Of a stretch of 64,000 nucleotides of DNA, positions 51,548 to 59,413 are shown in pieces (positions within the stretch are counted from its first letter, which is position 1; every line of letters begins with the position of its first letter). The stretch comes from Ardenticatenales bacterium (lineage in GTDB: Bacteria; Chloroflexota; Anaerolineae; Promineifilales; Promineifilaceae), in the NCBI GenBank assembly GCA_020634575.1, contig JACKBM010000036.1:1-64000 (forward strand). Direction: 5' to 3'. Under the pieces are notes generated by a model. That model saw nothing but the letters and a program-made list of their open reading frames with translations. It made no database searches and was not told where the DNA came from. The translations under genes were made by a program, and so were the position numbers.

Positions 51548-52147
51548 ATGAAGAAGTCTAGTTATGCCATTATCGTGATGCTTGTCATCACTCTCTCTGC
51601 CCTGTTGTTAGTCGCCGGATGTGGCTCGTCGCAAGACGAACCAGCAACCATTGAGGTTATTATCAACACACCTGGGCCAATAACCCCCGCTGCTGACGGT
51701 TCTGGGTATCCGGCGCCCGCGCAAAATGCTGTCGCAAGCTACCCCGGCTCCCAGAACTCCCAACTTTCTGAAACGCCTCCGGATATTGACGTCGATATTC
51801 CAAGTCCCGGTGCAGACTTTGGTTCAGTCGGTGGTATCATGGTTCGCGAGATTTCTGGTGAAGGCTTCATTCCCTTGACTCCAATTGAAGTTGCCCTCGC
51901 AGAAGTCAAATTTCTGGACACAGGCGAGCCCGGCTACCTGGCCCATAGTGACGAGTCCCTAAAGGCCGATCTACCGGGAACAGGTATTTTTATCTTCAAC
52001 AACGTTCCACCTGGTCAATATGGACTCGTCATTGACATGGGCTTCACGCAGCTTCTCGCTCTGGATGAAAACGGCGAAACATTGCTCTTCGACGTAGAAG
52101 CGGGGCAGATCCTGGATCTCGGTCATATCTTCGTTAGTTTCGGTTAG
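51548..52147 (+). CDS. Lipoprotein, unknown beta-sandwich domain
   Basis: 199 residues from the ATG at 51548, with AAAAGG about 6 bases upstream. The lipobox LLVAGC gives lipid-modified Cys25. A Pro/Ser-rich linker (about 30-90) precedes a C-terminal domain (about 95-199) with VPPGQYGLVID, which recalls prealbumin-like or carboxypeptidase regulatory-like folds. No enzyme motif is seen. It sits between the secreted repeat protein and the phosphodiesterase and may share a transcript with the latter, whose start is 10 bases away. Confidence 0.82.
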   Translation: MKKSSYAIIVMLVITLSALLLVAGCGSSQDEPATIEVIINTPGPITPAADGSGYPAPAQNAVASYPGSQNSQLSETPPDIDVDIPSPGADFGSVGGIMVREISGEGFIPLTPIEVALAEVKFLDTGEPGYLAHSDESLKADLPGTGIFIFNNVPPGQYGLVIDMGFTQLLALDENGETLLFDVEAGQILDLGHIFVSFG

Positions 52148-52156
52148 GTTTTTTCA

Positions 52157-53599
52157 TTGCTAAAGCGACTCTTCAAGAAAAAAGAACCTGAGCGCGTTTT
52201 TGTCATCGGGTTGGATTGTGCGCCACCCGAGCTGCTGTTTGATCGCTGGCGACATGAATTGCCCCATTTAGGCCGGCTTATGGATGGTGGCGCTTACGGC
52301 AAGCTGCAAAGCTCGACGCCAGCGATCACTGTGCCCGCCTGGAGCAGCATGACCAGCAGCAAGGATCCAGGTACGCTGGGGTTCTACGGCTTCCGCAATC
52401 GGCAAGACTACAGTTATGATGGCCGTTACATCGCCACGGGATTGGCCGTTAAGGAAAAGCGGGTTTGGGACATCCTGGGGGAACATGGCAAGCAGAGCAT
52501 TGTTGTCGGGGTGCCACAGACTTATCCGGTCAAGCCTGTCAATGGCCATCTGATCTCCAGTTTCCTGACGCCTGACACCGTCAATCCCAAGATTAAGTGG
52601 ACCTATCCGGCCTCGCTCCGGCCGGAAATTGAACAGGTGCTGGCGCCTGAAGTGTATGACGTCGATGTGCGCGAATTCCGCACTGATGACAAAAATCACA
52701 TTCTGCAGCAAATCCACGACATGACCCGAAAACGCTTCAAGGTGCTGCGCTATCTGTTGGCGGAAAAACCGTGGGACTTCTTCATGTTTGTGGAAATGGG
52801 GGTAGATCGCATCCACCATGCGCTCTGGGCCTATCATGATGAGACCCATCCCAAACATGAACCGGAGAGCCCGCTCCGCCACGCCATCCGCGACTACTAT
52901 CGCTATCTGGATGGTGAGATTGGCACCCTGCTAGAGTTGCTGCCGGAAAACACGCACACCATTGTCGTCTCTGATCATGGGGTGAAGAAGATGCATGGGG
53001 GCATTTGCATCAACGAATGGTTACGTCGGGAAGGTTACCTGGTGCTGAAGGAAGAGCCACCGGCCGGTCAGCTCACCAACCTGGAAAAAGCCGTTGTTGA
53101 CTGGGATAAGACGACCGTCTGGGGCGATGGCGGCTATTACGCGCGCATCTTCTTCAACGTTGCCGGGCGCGAGCCCCAGGGGGTGATCGCCTCCGATGAG
53201 CTGCCGGCCTTCCGTGAGAAGTTCGTCGCGCACCTCAAGGCCCTGCCTGACCCAGCCGGCCAGCCCATCAACACCGTCGTTTTCCGGCCCGAGGAGATCT
53301 ATCATGAGGTGCGCAATGTGCCTCCTGATCTGATCGTTTACCTGGGCAACCTTGAATGGCGTTCGGTAGGTAGCCTGGGGCATGACGACATCTACACGTT
53401 TGAGAACGACACCGGGCCTGATGATGCCAATCATGCTGAGTACGGCGTCTATATCTATCATCCACCGGCCGGTAATCTCGGCGGACGTCACCTGCCGGAC
53501 GCCCAGCTCATGGATTTTGCGCCTACCGTGCTTAACTTGTTTGGCCTGCCAGTCCCCCCAGACATGCAGGGCAGAGTCATCCAGCACCAGCCCCGATGA
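52157..53599 (+). CDS. Type I phosphodiesterase/alkaline phosphatase superfamily protein
   Basis: 480 residues with an apparent TTG start, since no ATG occurs before residue 42. The N-terminal metal and nucleophile region reads VIGLDCAPPELL (Asp20) and STPAITVPAWSSM, where Thr58 is the likely nucleophile. The second metal site includes VVSDHGVKKMHGG (Asp273, His274). These match the phosphodiesterase/nucleotide pyrophosphatase branch. There is no signal peptide, so it should be cytoplasmic. It overlaps the APS-kinase-like gene by 4 bases, implying joint function, perhaps on a phospho- or sulfo-nucleotide or glycan intermediate. Confidence 0.88.
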   Translation: MLKRLFKKKEPERVFVIGLDCAPPELLFDRWRHELPHLGRLMDGGAYGKLQSSTPAITVPAWSSMTSSKDPGTLGFYGFRNRQDYSYDGRYIATGLAVKEKRVWDILGEHGKQSIVVGVPQTYPVKPVNGHLISSFLTPDTVNPKIKWTYPASLRPEIEQVLAPEVYDVDVREFRTDDKNHILQQIHDMTRKRFKVLRYLLAEKPWDFFMFVEMGVDRIHHALWAYHDETHPKHEPESPLRHAIRDYYRYLDGEIGTLLELLPENTHTIVVSDHGVKKMHGGICINEWLRREGYLVLKEEPPAGQLTNLEKAVVDWDKTTVWGDGGYYARIFFNVAGREPQGVIASDELPAFREKFVAHLKALPDPAGQPINTVVFRPEEIYHEVRNVPPDLIVYLGNLEWRSVGSLGHDDIYTFENDTGPDDANHAEYGVYIYHPPAGNLGGRHLPDAQLMDFAPTVLNLFGLPVPPDMQGRVIQHQPR

Positions 53600-54063
53600 G
53601 CGAACAGTTCACCCTCTGGCTGACCGGGCGCTCCGGCAGCGGCAAATCCACAATCGCCTCCCTACTCTGTACAGAGCTGGCAGACCGCGGGCTTTCCGTC
53701 CGCTGTCTGGATGAGAACGGCTGGCCCGAACCCAAATTCGACCCGCAAGCAACCATCCATATTTGCGCCTACGTTTCGCCGACAGAAGCAAGCCGCGAGA
53801 TGTGGCGCGACGCAACCGGCAAATTTGTGCTGGTGTACCTCGAGGCGCCCGAACGTGAGTTGCGCCGTCGTGACGTGCGCGGTTGGTATAAACAGGCCGC
53901 TTCAGGCGATACCGCAGCACAGATAGCGCTTGACCAGGCGTACGAACCGCCCGCAAGACCCGATATTCACCTGCGTACAGACCTGCAAACGCCCCTGGAA
54001 AGCGCCGGCCGCATCCTGGGCGCCATTGAAGACAGCGGCTTGATCCCGCTTGTGGAGTTGTAG
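53596..54063 (+). CDS. Short APS-kinase-like P-loop protein
   Basis: 155 residues. Walker A GRSGSGKST is near the N-terminus, and LVYLEAPERELRRRDVRGWY plus a later AYEPPARPDIHL match the C-terminal half of adenylylsulfate kinase (CysC). The usual DGDxxR and LGFS/DR segments that bind APS are missing, and the protein is about 40 residues shorter than CysC. It may phosphorylate a different small molecule. Its ATGA start overlaps the previous stop, so the pair is coupled; no sulfate-assimilation gene is nearby. Confidence 0.8.
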   Translation: MSEQFTLWLTGRSGSGKSTIASLLCTELADRGLSVRCLDENGWPEPKFDPQATIHICAYVSPTEASREMWRDATGKFVLVYLEAPERELRRRDVRGWYKQAASGDTAAQIALDQAYEPPARPDIHLRTDLQTPLESAGRILGAIEDSGLIPLVEL

Positions 54064-54936
54064 GTGACCATCCGCCAGCTATTGGCCTGGGCTGGAAAGG
54101 CGCTGGCAAACCAGGCTGAAGCCGAACTGTCAGCCCGTCTCCTGCTGCAAGCGCTGCTGGATCGGCCGGCCAGCTACCTCATCGCCCATGATGATGAACG
54201 ACTCACGACCGATATCGTCAACAAGATGCAGGCCTGGGTCAAGCGGGCCGGCGCTGGCGAACCCATCCCCTACATCATTGGCCGGGCGCCTTTTTACGAC
54301 GCGGACTTTATTGTCTCGCCGGCAGTGCTTATTCCCCGGCCGGAAACAGAGGGGCTGGTAGAGCTAGCTCTGAACTGGGCCAGGGTTAACCGGCCGGTCC
54401 ACATCTTCGACGTGGGCACAGGCAGCGGTTGCATTCCCATCACCTTGGCCCGACATGCTCCGCCAGCTAATATCTGGGCGGTGGACATTTCTCAGGCTGC
54501 CCTAAACATTGCCTGGCAAAATTGCCGGCGGCTAATGGTTGAGGGTCAGGTCCAACTGGTCAACGCCGATCTGTTGGCCCCTTTTTCAGCGCAGTTGACA
54601 TCACAAGGCCCCTGGCTGATCACCGCCAACCTGCCCTACATCACTGACCTCGAGTGGACGGAGTTGGCCGTTGGGGTAAAATCGTATGAACCTGCTCTGG
54701 CGCTCAAGGGTGGGCCAGATGGTTTTGTTCTAATTGAGCAGTTGCTGGCGCAGGTCGCTACCATGGCAGAGCACGCGAAGTTCCCGGGTGCTCTTTTTTT
54801 GGAAATTGGCTATCAACAGGGACCGGCCGGTCTGGATCTTCTGCAGGGATACCTGCCGCTGGCTGAAGCAAACCTGAGCCAGGATTATGGCGGACAGGAT
54901 CGCTACCTGACAGCTTTCATACCCGGCAAAAAGTAG
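54064..54936 (+). CDS. prmC: Peptide-chain release factor N5-glutamine methyltransferase
   Basis: 290 residues from a GTG start that follows the preceding stop directly, with GGAG 6 bases upstream. It has an N-terminal helical release-factor-binding domain (about 1-75), then PRPETEGLVE, FDVGTGSGCIPITLA (SAM motif I) and ANLPYI. The catalytic N-P-P-Y is here N-L-P-Y; the Asn and Tyr are kept. The enzyme methylates the GGQ glutamine of release factors. prfA is not adjacent, but tsaC follows, an order seen in many bacteria. Confidence 0.92.
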   Translation: MTIRQLLAWAGKALANQAEAELSARLLLQALLDRPASYLIAHDDERLTTDIVNKMQAWVKRAGAGEPIPYIIGRAPFYDADFIVSPAVLIPRPETEGLVELALNWARVNRPVHIFDVGTGSGCIPITLARHAPPANIWAVDISQAALNIAWQNCRRLMVEGQVQLVNADLLAPFSAQLTSQGPWLITANLPYITDLEWTELAVGVKSYEPALALKGGPDGFVLIEQLLAQVATMAEHAKFPGALFLEIGYQQGPAGLDLLQGYLPLAEANLSQDYGGQDRYLTAFIPGKK

Positions 54937-54972
54937 GCTTAATTGGCTCCCGGAGAGCCCGTTTTATTGGCA

Positions 54973-55593
54973 ATGAGCAATCGTTTATCCATTCACACAT
55001 CTGAAGATCGCCGGCACGCAGCGGAACTGATTCAGGCTAAAGAGCTTGTCGTCTTCCCTACAGACACAGTCTACGGCATTGGCGCTGAAGTTCATTCTGA
55101 GGCGGCCATCGCCGCGCTCTATGCCGCCAAACAGCGGCCGCTCGATAAGGGGCTACCCGTGCTGCTTGCCGATGCCAGCGATGTGTGGCAAATCGCCGCC
55201 GGAATGAGTCCACTGGCCCAGCAGTTAGCTGAGCAATATTGGCCCGGACCGTTAACGCTTATCGTCAGTAAGCGCACTGATCTGCCAGCCAACCTCTCGC
55301 CAAATGATGGCGTGGCTGTACGCGTCCCTGATCATGATGGCACACGCGCGTTTATCAGGCTGGCCGGTGGCGCTATTGCCAGCAGCAGCGCTAACATTGC
55401 TGCTGAGCCCCCGGCCCGCTCCGCCGATGAAGCTGATGCCAGTTTGGGTGGCCTGGTTGCCGCGATTCTGGATGGCGGCGAGGTGGAGTTGGGCGAACCC
55501 TCGACAATTGTGGATTGTCGTGCAGCCGAACCTGTCCTGGTCCGGCAAGGACCGCTGGCACTGCAACTCAAAGATTTGGCTACGCTCAGATGA
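54973..55593 (+). CDS. tsaC: L-threonylcarbamoyladenylate synthase (Sua5/YrdC/YwlC)
   Basis: 206 residues from the ATG at 54973; a TTG at 54943 is less likely. The YrdC fold shows VVFPTDTVYGIGAEV, the AAKQRPLDKGLPVLL nucleotide-binding lysine/arginine block, YWPGPLTLIV and VAVRVPDH, then SSSANI. It makes threonylcarbamoyl-AMP for the t6A37 modification of tRNA. The extra Sua5 domain is absent, so this is the short TsaC form. It follows prmC by 36 bases and overlaps the SH3 gene by 4 bases. Confidence 0.94.
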   Translation: MSNRLSIHTSEDRRHAAELIQAKELVVFPTDTVYGIGAEVHSEAAIAALYAAKQRPLDKGLPVLLADASDVWQIAAGMSPLAQQLAEQYWPGPLTLIVSKRTDLPANLSPNDGVAVRVPDHDGTRAFIRLAGGAIASSSANIAAEPPARSADEADASLGGLVAAILDGGEVELGEPSTIVDCRAAEPVLVRQGPLALQLKDLATLR

Positions 55594-56168
55594 CAAGTCC
55601 GGTAATACCTACTATCCTGGCCATCATCGGCCTGTTTTTCGCCCTCAATACCTACACCAGCATTCGGCGTGGCGGCGCGCGGCACTATACCCTGGAACGG
55701 GAAGCCGTTTTGCGCCGGGCGATGTTTACACTGATGGTCTCGGCCCTGGCGTTTACCGCCTCGGTGGCTTTGCTGGTTACCGGACTGAACCAGCTTACCA
55801 GCCCGACGCTTGAAGAGGCAGCCACAGAGGGCGATGTGGCAACCGAACTGGAGGCTACAGCGGCTCCTGTCGAGGTCAACAGCTTCCCGCCTACCTCCGA
55901 AGTCACGCCATCCCCGTTCCCAACGGCGACGACCACGCCCGTCGTTATCCGAGGCATGGTTGAGGGAACCGCCGGCTCCGGCCTGACCTTGCGTGATCAA
56001 CCGGATGTCGATGGTGAACAGATAAGAGTCCTGGCAGATGGTGAAATCGTGACTATTCTCGAAGATGAGCCCGTTGATACCAACGGCATCGTCTGGATTA
56101 AGGTCCGGACGATCACCAATGAAGAGGGCTGGGTCGCGCAACAATATCTGGTCACGCGCGACCGCTAA
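55590..56168 (+). CDS. Membrane-anchored SH3-like domain protein
   Basis: 192 residues. The ATG at 55590 overlaps the tsaC stop (ATGA). Two hydrophobic helices (about 5-20 and 45-68) are followed by a Thr/Pro/Glu linker (about 75-120) and a C-terminal SH3-like domain (about 122-190) with LTLRDQPDVDGEQIRVL and GWVAQQYL. The same plan is found in the gene at 14362-15180, so they are paralogues. Likely role: envelope protein exposing a wall- or ligand-binding domain. Confidence 0.85.
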   Translation: MTSPVIPTILAIIGLFFALNTYTSIRRGGARHYTLEREAVLRRAMFTLMVSALAFTASVALLVTGLNQLTSPTLEEAATEGDVATELEATAAPVEVNSFPPTSEVTPSPFPTATTTPVVIRGMVEGTAGSGLTLRDQPDVDGEQIRVLADGEIVTILEDEPVDTNGIVWIKVRTITNEEGWVAQQYLVTRDR

Positions 56169-56187
56169 CAGGAACCCGGCAGCCGTC

Positions 56188-57339
56188 ATGATTATCGGCA
56201 TCGATGCCAGTCGGGCGCTTACCGAGCAGAAAACAGGCACAGAAGCGTACGCGCACCATCTCATCCAGCATCTGCTCCCTCTTGCGGCGAGTGCTGGCCA
56301 TCAAATCCGTCTTTACTTCAATGTAGCTGATGAAACCGTCGCTGCCTCGCTGCAGGCGCGCTACCCGGGCGATCATGTCACGATCGTGAACGTACCCTTG
56401 CGCCGGCTCTGGACCCATGTCCGTTTAGGTTGGGAGCTGCGCCAGTCGCCGCCTGATCTGTTTTTTACGCCGGCGCATGTGATACCGGCCGGTTATCACG
56501 GCCCCAGCGTCGCCACCGTCCACGACCTCGGCTACCATCATTTTCCTGACGCCCATCCCCCCAACCAACTGCGTTACCTGCGCTGGAGCACCCGCCACAA
56601 CGCTCAAGTCAGCCGGCTGGTCATCGTGGACTCTGAAGCAACCAGACAAGATCTGCAACAATTGTATGGCGTCCCTGGCGAAAAAATCGTTGTGGTTTAT
56701 CCTGGCCTGACCCCAGGGCTGGCACCGGTAACTGATCAGGCAGTCTTGCGGGCTGTCGCGCGCAAATACAAGATTCGCGGCGATTATCTGCTGTTTATTG
56801 GCACTCTACAGCCGCGCAAAAATCTGGCCCGGTTGATCGCTGCCTACGATCGTTATTTTGAAAGCAACGACGGGCAGGTCCACAAACTGGTGCTGGCGGG
56901 CAAACTTGGCTGGCGCTCAGAAGGCATCGTCAAGGCTCTCACCAGCCTCAAGTTTCCCAACTACACGGGCATTATCACTCCAGGCTTCATCGACGAAGCT
57001 GATAAAAGTGCCCTGATATCCGGCGCCACGGCCTTGCTCTTCCCATCGCTTTACGAGGGTTTTGGCTTTCCGGCGCTAGAAGCGCAGCATTGCGGCACAC
57101 CGGTCCTGACGGCAAATAGCAGCTCACTGCCGGAAATCTGCGGCCCGGACGGCGCGCTCTATATCGACCCGGAAGATCTGGATGCCATTCATGCGGGCAT
57201 GTTAAGGCTCATGCGTGAACCAGAGCTACGGGACCGGCTCAGCGCCAGCGGACGGGAGAACAGCAAACGTTTCTCCTGGCAGACAGCGGCCGCCCAGGTC
57301 CTGGAGCTATTGGAGCAGGCGTCGCGGGGGGAAGCATAG
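56188..57339 (+). CDS. GT4-family glycosyltransferase
   Basis: 383 residues, GT-B fold. Landmarks are IGIDASRALTEQKTGTEAYA, TVHDLGYHHFPD, LLFIGTLQPRKNLARLI and the donor-site block LLFPSLYEGFGFPALEAQHCG (an E-x7-E type motif) with NSSSLPEICG. This is the mannosyl- or glycosyltransferase branch with a VHDL acceptor loop. The ATG at 56188 is the start of the fold; the longer open frame has no homology. WecG follows by 3 bases, so the two are cotranscribed. Confidence 0.93.
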   Translation: MIIGIDASRALTEQKTGTEAYAHHLIQHLLPLAASAGHQIRLYFNVADETVAASLQARYPGDHVTIVNVPLRRLWTHVRLGWELRQSPPDLFFTPAHVIPAGYHGPSVATVHDLGYHHFPDAHPPNQLRYLRWSTRHNAQVSRLVIVDSEATRQDLQQLYGVPGEKIVVVYPGLTPGLAPVTDQAVLRAVARKYKIRGDYLLFIGTLQPRKNLARLIAAYDRYFESNDGQVHKLVLAGKLGWRSEGIVKALTSLKFPNYTGIITPGFIDEADKSALISGATALLFPSLYEGFGFPALEAQHCGTPVLTANSSSLPEICGPDGALYIDPEDLDAIHAGMLRLMREPELRDRLSASGRENSKRFSWQTAAAQVLELLEQASRGEA

Positions 57340-57342
57340 CTC

Positions 57343-58083
57343 TTGATTCCCAAGCCTGTTCCTATCCTTGGCATCCCCGTTCATCCGGTCACAATGGCAG
57401 AGACGTTGTTGCGGGTCCATGAATTTATGGCGGCACCGCACCTGCACCAAATCGCCACAGTAAACCCGGAATTTGTTATGCAGGCTCAGGGTAATGAGCC
57501 GTTTCGCCAGACGCTGCAGGAATCTGATCTATGTATCCCGGATGGGATTGGGCTGGTCTGGGCCTCACGTTGGCTGAAACGACCATTACCGGAACGCGTA
57601 CCCGGCTCAGAATTGATCTACCACATTGCTGCTCTGGCCGCCCAAAAACAGTGGCGGCTATTTTTGCTGGGGGCTGCGCCAGGGGTGGCTGAAGAAGCGG
57701 CTGCCATCCTGCAAGACAAATTCCCGGGTCTAGTGATAGCCGGCACTTACGCTGGATCACCAGATCCGGCGATGAACGAGGCCATTGTCGACATGGTCAA
57801 TGGCTCTGGCGCCGACATTCTGTATGTCGCCTATGGTGCGCCCAAACAGGACCTCTGGATTGCCCGGAACAAATCTGCCCTAACAACCGTGAGGCTAGCC
57901 ATGGGCGTCGGTGGGTCACTGGATTTTATTACCGGCCGGTCTCAGCGCGCCCCCAAATGGCTCCAGCGCCTCGGCCTGGAGTGGCTCTACCGCCTGCTCC
58001 GCGAACCCTGGCGCTGGCGGCGTATGCTTGCTCTGCCCCGCTTTGCCTGGCAGATATTGCTTACTGGTCGGAAAGTCCCATAG
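57343..58083 (+). CDS. WecG/TagA/CpsF family glycosyltransferase
   Basis: 246 residues from a TTG start. All family blocks are present: IATVNPEFVMQA, CIPDGIGLVWAS, RVPGSELIY, YGAPKQDLWIAR and GVGGSLDFITGRSQRAPKW. WecG/TagA enzymes add N-acetylmannosamine(uronic acid) to a polyprenyl-linked GlcNAc, an early step of teichoic acid, enterobacterial common antigen or exopolysaccharide synthesis. The C-terminal basic helices attach to the membrane. Context with two GT4 genes supports a role in a lipid-linked surface glycan. Confidence 0.93.
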   Translation: MIPKPVPILGIPVHPVTMAETLLRVHEFMAAPHLHQIATVNPEFVMQAQGNEPFRQTLQESDLCIPDGIGLVWASRWLKRPLPERVPGSELIYHIAALAAQKQWRLFLLGAAPGVAEEAAAILQDKFPGLVIAGTYAGSPDPAMNEAIVDMVNGSGADILYVAYGAPKQDLWIARNKSALTTVRLAMGVGGSLDFITGRSQRAPKWLQRLGLEWLYRLLREPWRWRRMLALPRFAWQILLTGRKVP

Positions 58084-58112
58084 CAGCCCATTCCCAAACG
58101 CCTGCTATCCTG

Positions 58113-58118
58113 TACAAT
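58113..58118 (+). promoter_or_regulatory. Probable -10 box before the epimerase gene
   Basis: TACAAT preceded directly by TG, about 90 bases before the ATG at 58208. The 58084-58207 gap holds no other clear feature. Confidence 0.4.
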
Positions 58119-58207
58119 GCTCATGAGCGTGGGGACGTCAGAGCAGGTGCACGGCGCATACGATCTCGCCGGCACCAACAAAACAAAACAGCCAAATTGG
58201 AGCTACG

Positions 58208-59164
58208 ATGCGCATTTTAATTACGGGATCAAGCGGACAGATCGGGACCAATCTGGGTCTTCACCTGCAAAATCAGGGTCATTATGTTTTTGGCATAGAT
58301 AAACGCCGCAACACCTGGACCACCGATATAGAAACCCTTTACCAGGATCTCAGCATGCCTTACCGGGACTTCGCCGGCGGTATCGGCAATATCGAATACC
58401 CTGAGGATCTGGATGCGGTTGTCCACTTTGCCGCTCATGCCAAGGTGCATGAGTTAGTCAAACAGCCCCATCGGGCCCTGGAAAACATCACCATGACCTT
58501 CAATGTTCTGGAGTTCTGCCGCCAGAACAATCTGCCCATCATCTTTAGCAGCTCTCGCGAGGTATACGGCGACATCCACCGCTACATCACCGAAGAATCG
58601 CACGCAGACTTTGCCTTTACAGAGAGCCCCTACTCGGCCAGCAAAATCTCGGGCGAAGCGCTTGTGTACTCATATGCGCAATGTTATGACATCCCCTACC
58701 TGGTCTTTCGTTTCAGCAATGTCTACGGCCGCTATGACAACGACATCCAGCGGATGGAGCGCGTCATTCCACTCTTTATTCGTCGGATCAGCCAGGGTGA
58801 GCCAATTACTGTCTTTGGCGAGAAAAAAGTACTCGATTTCACCTATGTGGATGATTGTGTGGCCGGGGTCACAGCCGGTATCGAGAAGCTGGTCTCTGGC
58901 GAAATCAAAAACCATACGATTAACCTGGCCTACGGTCACGGCAACAGTCTGGTTAATATGGCGAAATTCATTGGGGAAGAGCTTGGGGTAGAGCCTAACA
59001 TGACGATTGAGCCTTCCCAGGTAGGTGAGGTCACCCACTATGTCGCCAACATCGGCAAGGCTCATGCTTTACTGGGCTATCAACCAAAAACGCCCTTGCG
59101 CGAGGGTATCGCCAAGAGCGTTGCCTGGTCAGTTAAATGGTGGGAAGAACACGGTCTGAATTAA
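58208..59164 (+). CDS. NAD-dependent sugar epimerase/dehydratase
   Basis: 318-residue extended SDR. GSSGQIGTNL is the Rossmann motif, VVHFAAHAKVHE follows, and SSSREVYGD and YSASK supply the catalytic Ser, Tyr and Lys. FRFSNVYGRYDND and FTYVDDCVAG are typical of nucleotide-sugar epimerases (GalE/UDP-glucuronate type). GGAG lies 5 bases before the ATG. The product would feed the neighbouring glycosyltransferases. Exact sugar unknown. Confidence 0.92.
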   Translation: MRILITGSSGQIGTNLGLHLQNQGHYVFGIDKRRNTWTTDIETLYQDLSMPYRDFAGGIGNIEYPEDLDAVVHFAAHAKVHELVKQPHRALENITMTFNVLEFCRQNNLPIIFSSSREVYGDIHRYITEESHADFAFTESPYSASKISGEALVYSYAQCYDIPYLVFRFSNVYGRYDNDIQRMERVIPLFIRRISQGEPITVFGEKKVLDFTYVDDCVAGVTAGIEKLVSGEIKNHTINLAYGHGNSLVNMAKFIGEELGVEPNMTIEPSQVGEVTHYVANIGKAHALLGYQPKTPLREGIAKSVAWSVKWWEEHGLN

Positions 59165-59171
59165 GTAGAAG

Positions 59172-59396
59172 CTAAACAGCATCCACCCCCAACCAGAAAT
59201 GGCTGGGCATGACATGTTTGGCCGGCCGAACGTCAATCCGTCCAATCGTCGTGCGCTCTGCCACTGCTTTGGCATTCACAAAGCAAAGGGTTGGCGTCTG
59301 ACCATATTTGTCCTGGTAATACGCTGCAGCCCGCTCCACTTTTTCTTCCAGCGGGCGCTTCTGATCATCATCCAGCCACAACATACCAATTTGCAT
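59172..59396 (-). CDS. Small conserved-looking protein, unknown
   Basis: 74 residues. GGGAG lies 7 bases before the ATG. It contains EEKVERAAAYYQDKYGQTPTLCFVN and ends in HFWLGV, with no signal peptide or membrane segment. I do not recognise it, but its good ribosome-binding site and position 17 bases behind the FtsK-like gene make it a real second gene of that operon. It may be a partner or regulator of the ATPase. Confidence 0.78.
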   Translation of the reverse strand: MQIGMLWLDDDQKRPLEEKVERAAAYYQDKYGQTPTLCFVNAKAVAERTTIGRIDVRPAKHVMPSHFWLGVDAV

Positions 59397-59413
59397 CGTC
59401 TTACTCCCTGAAG

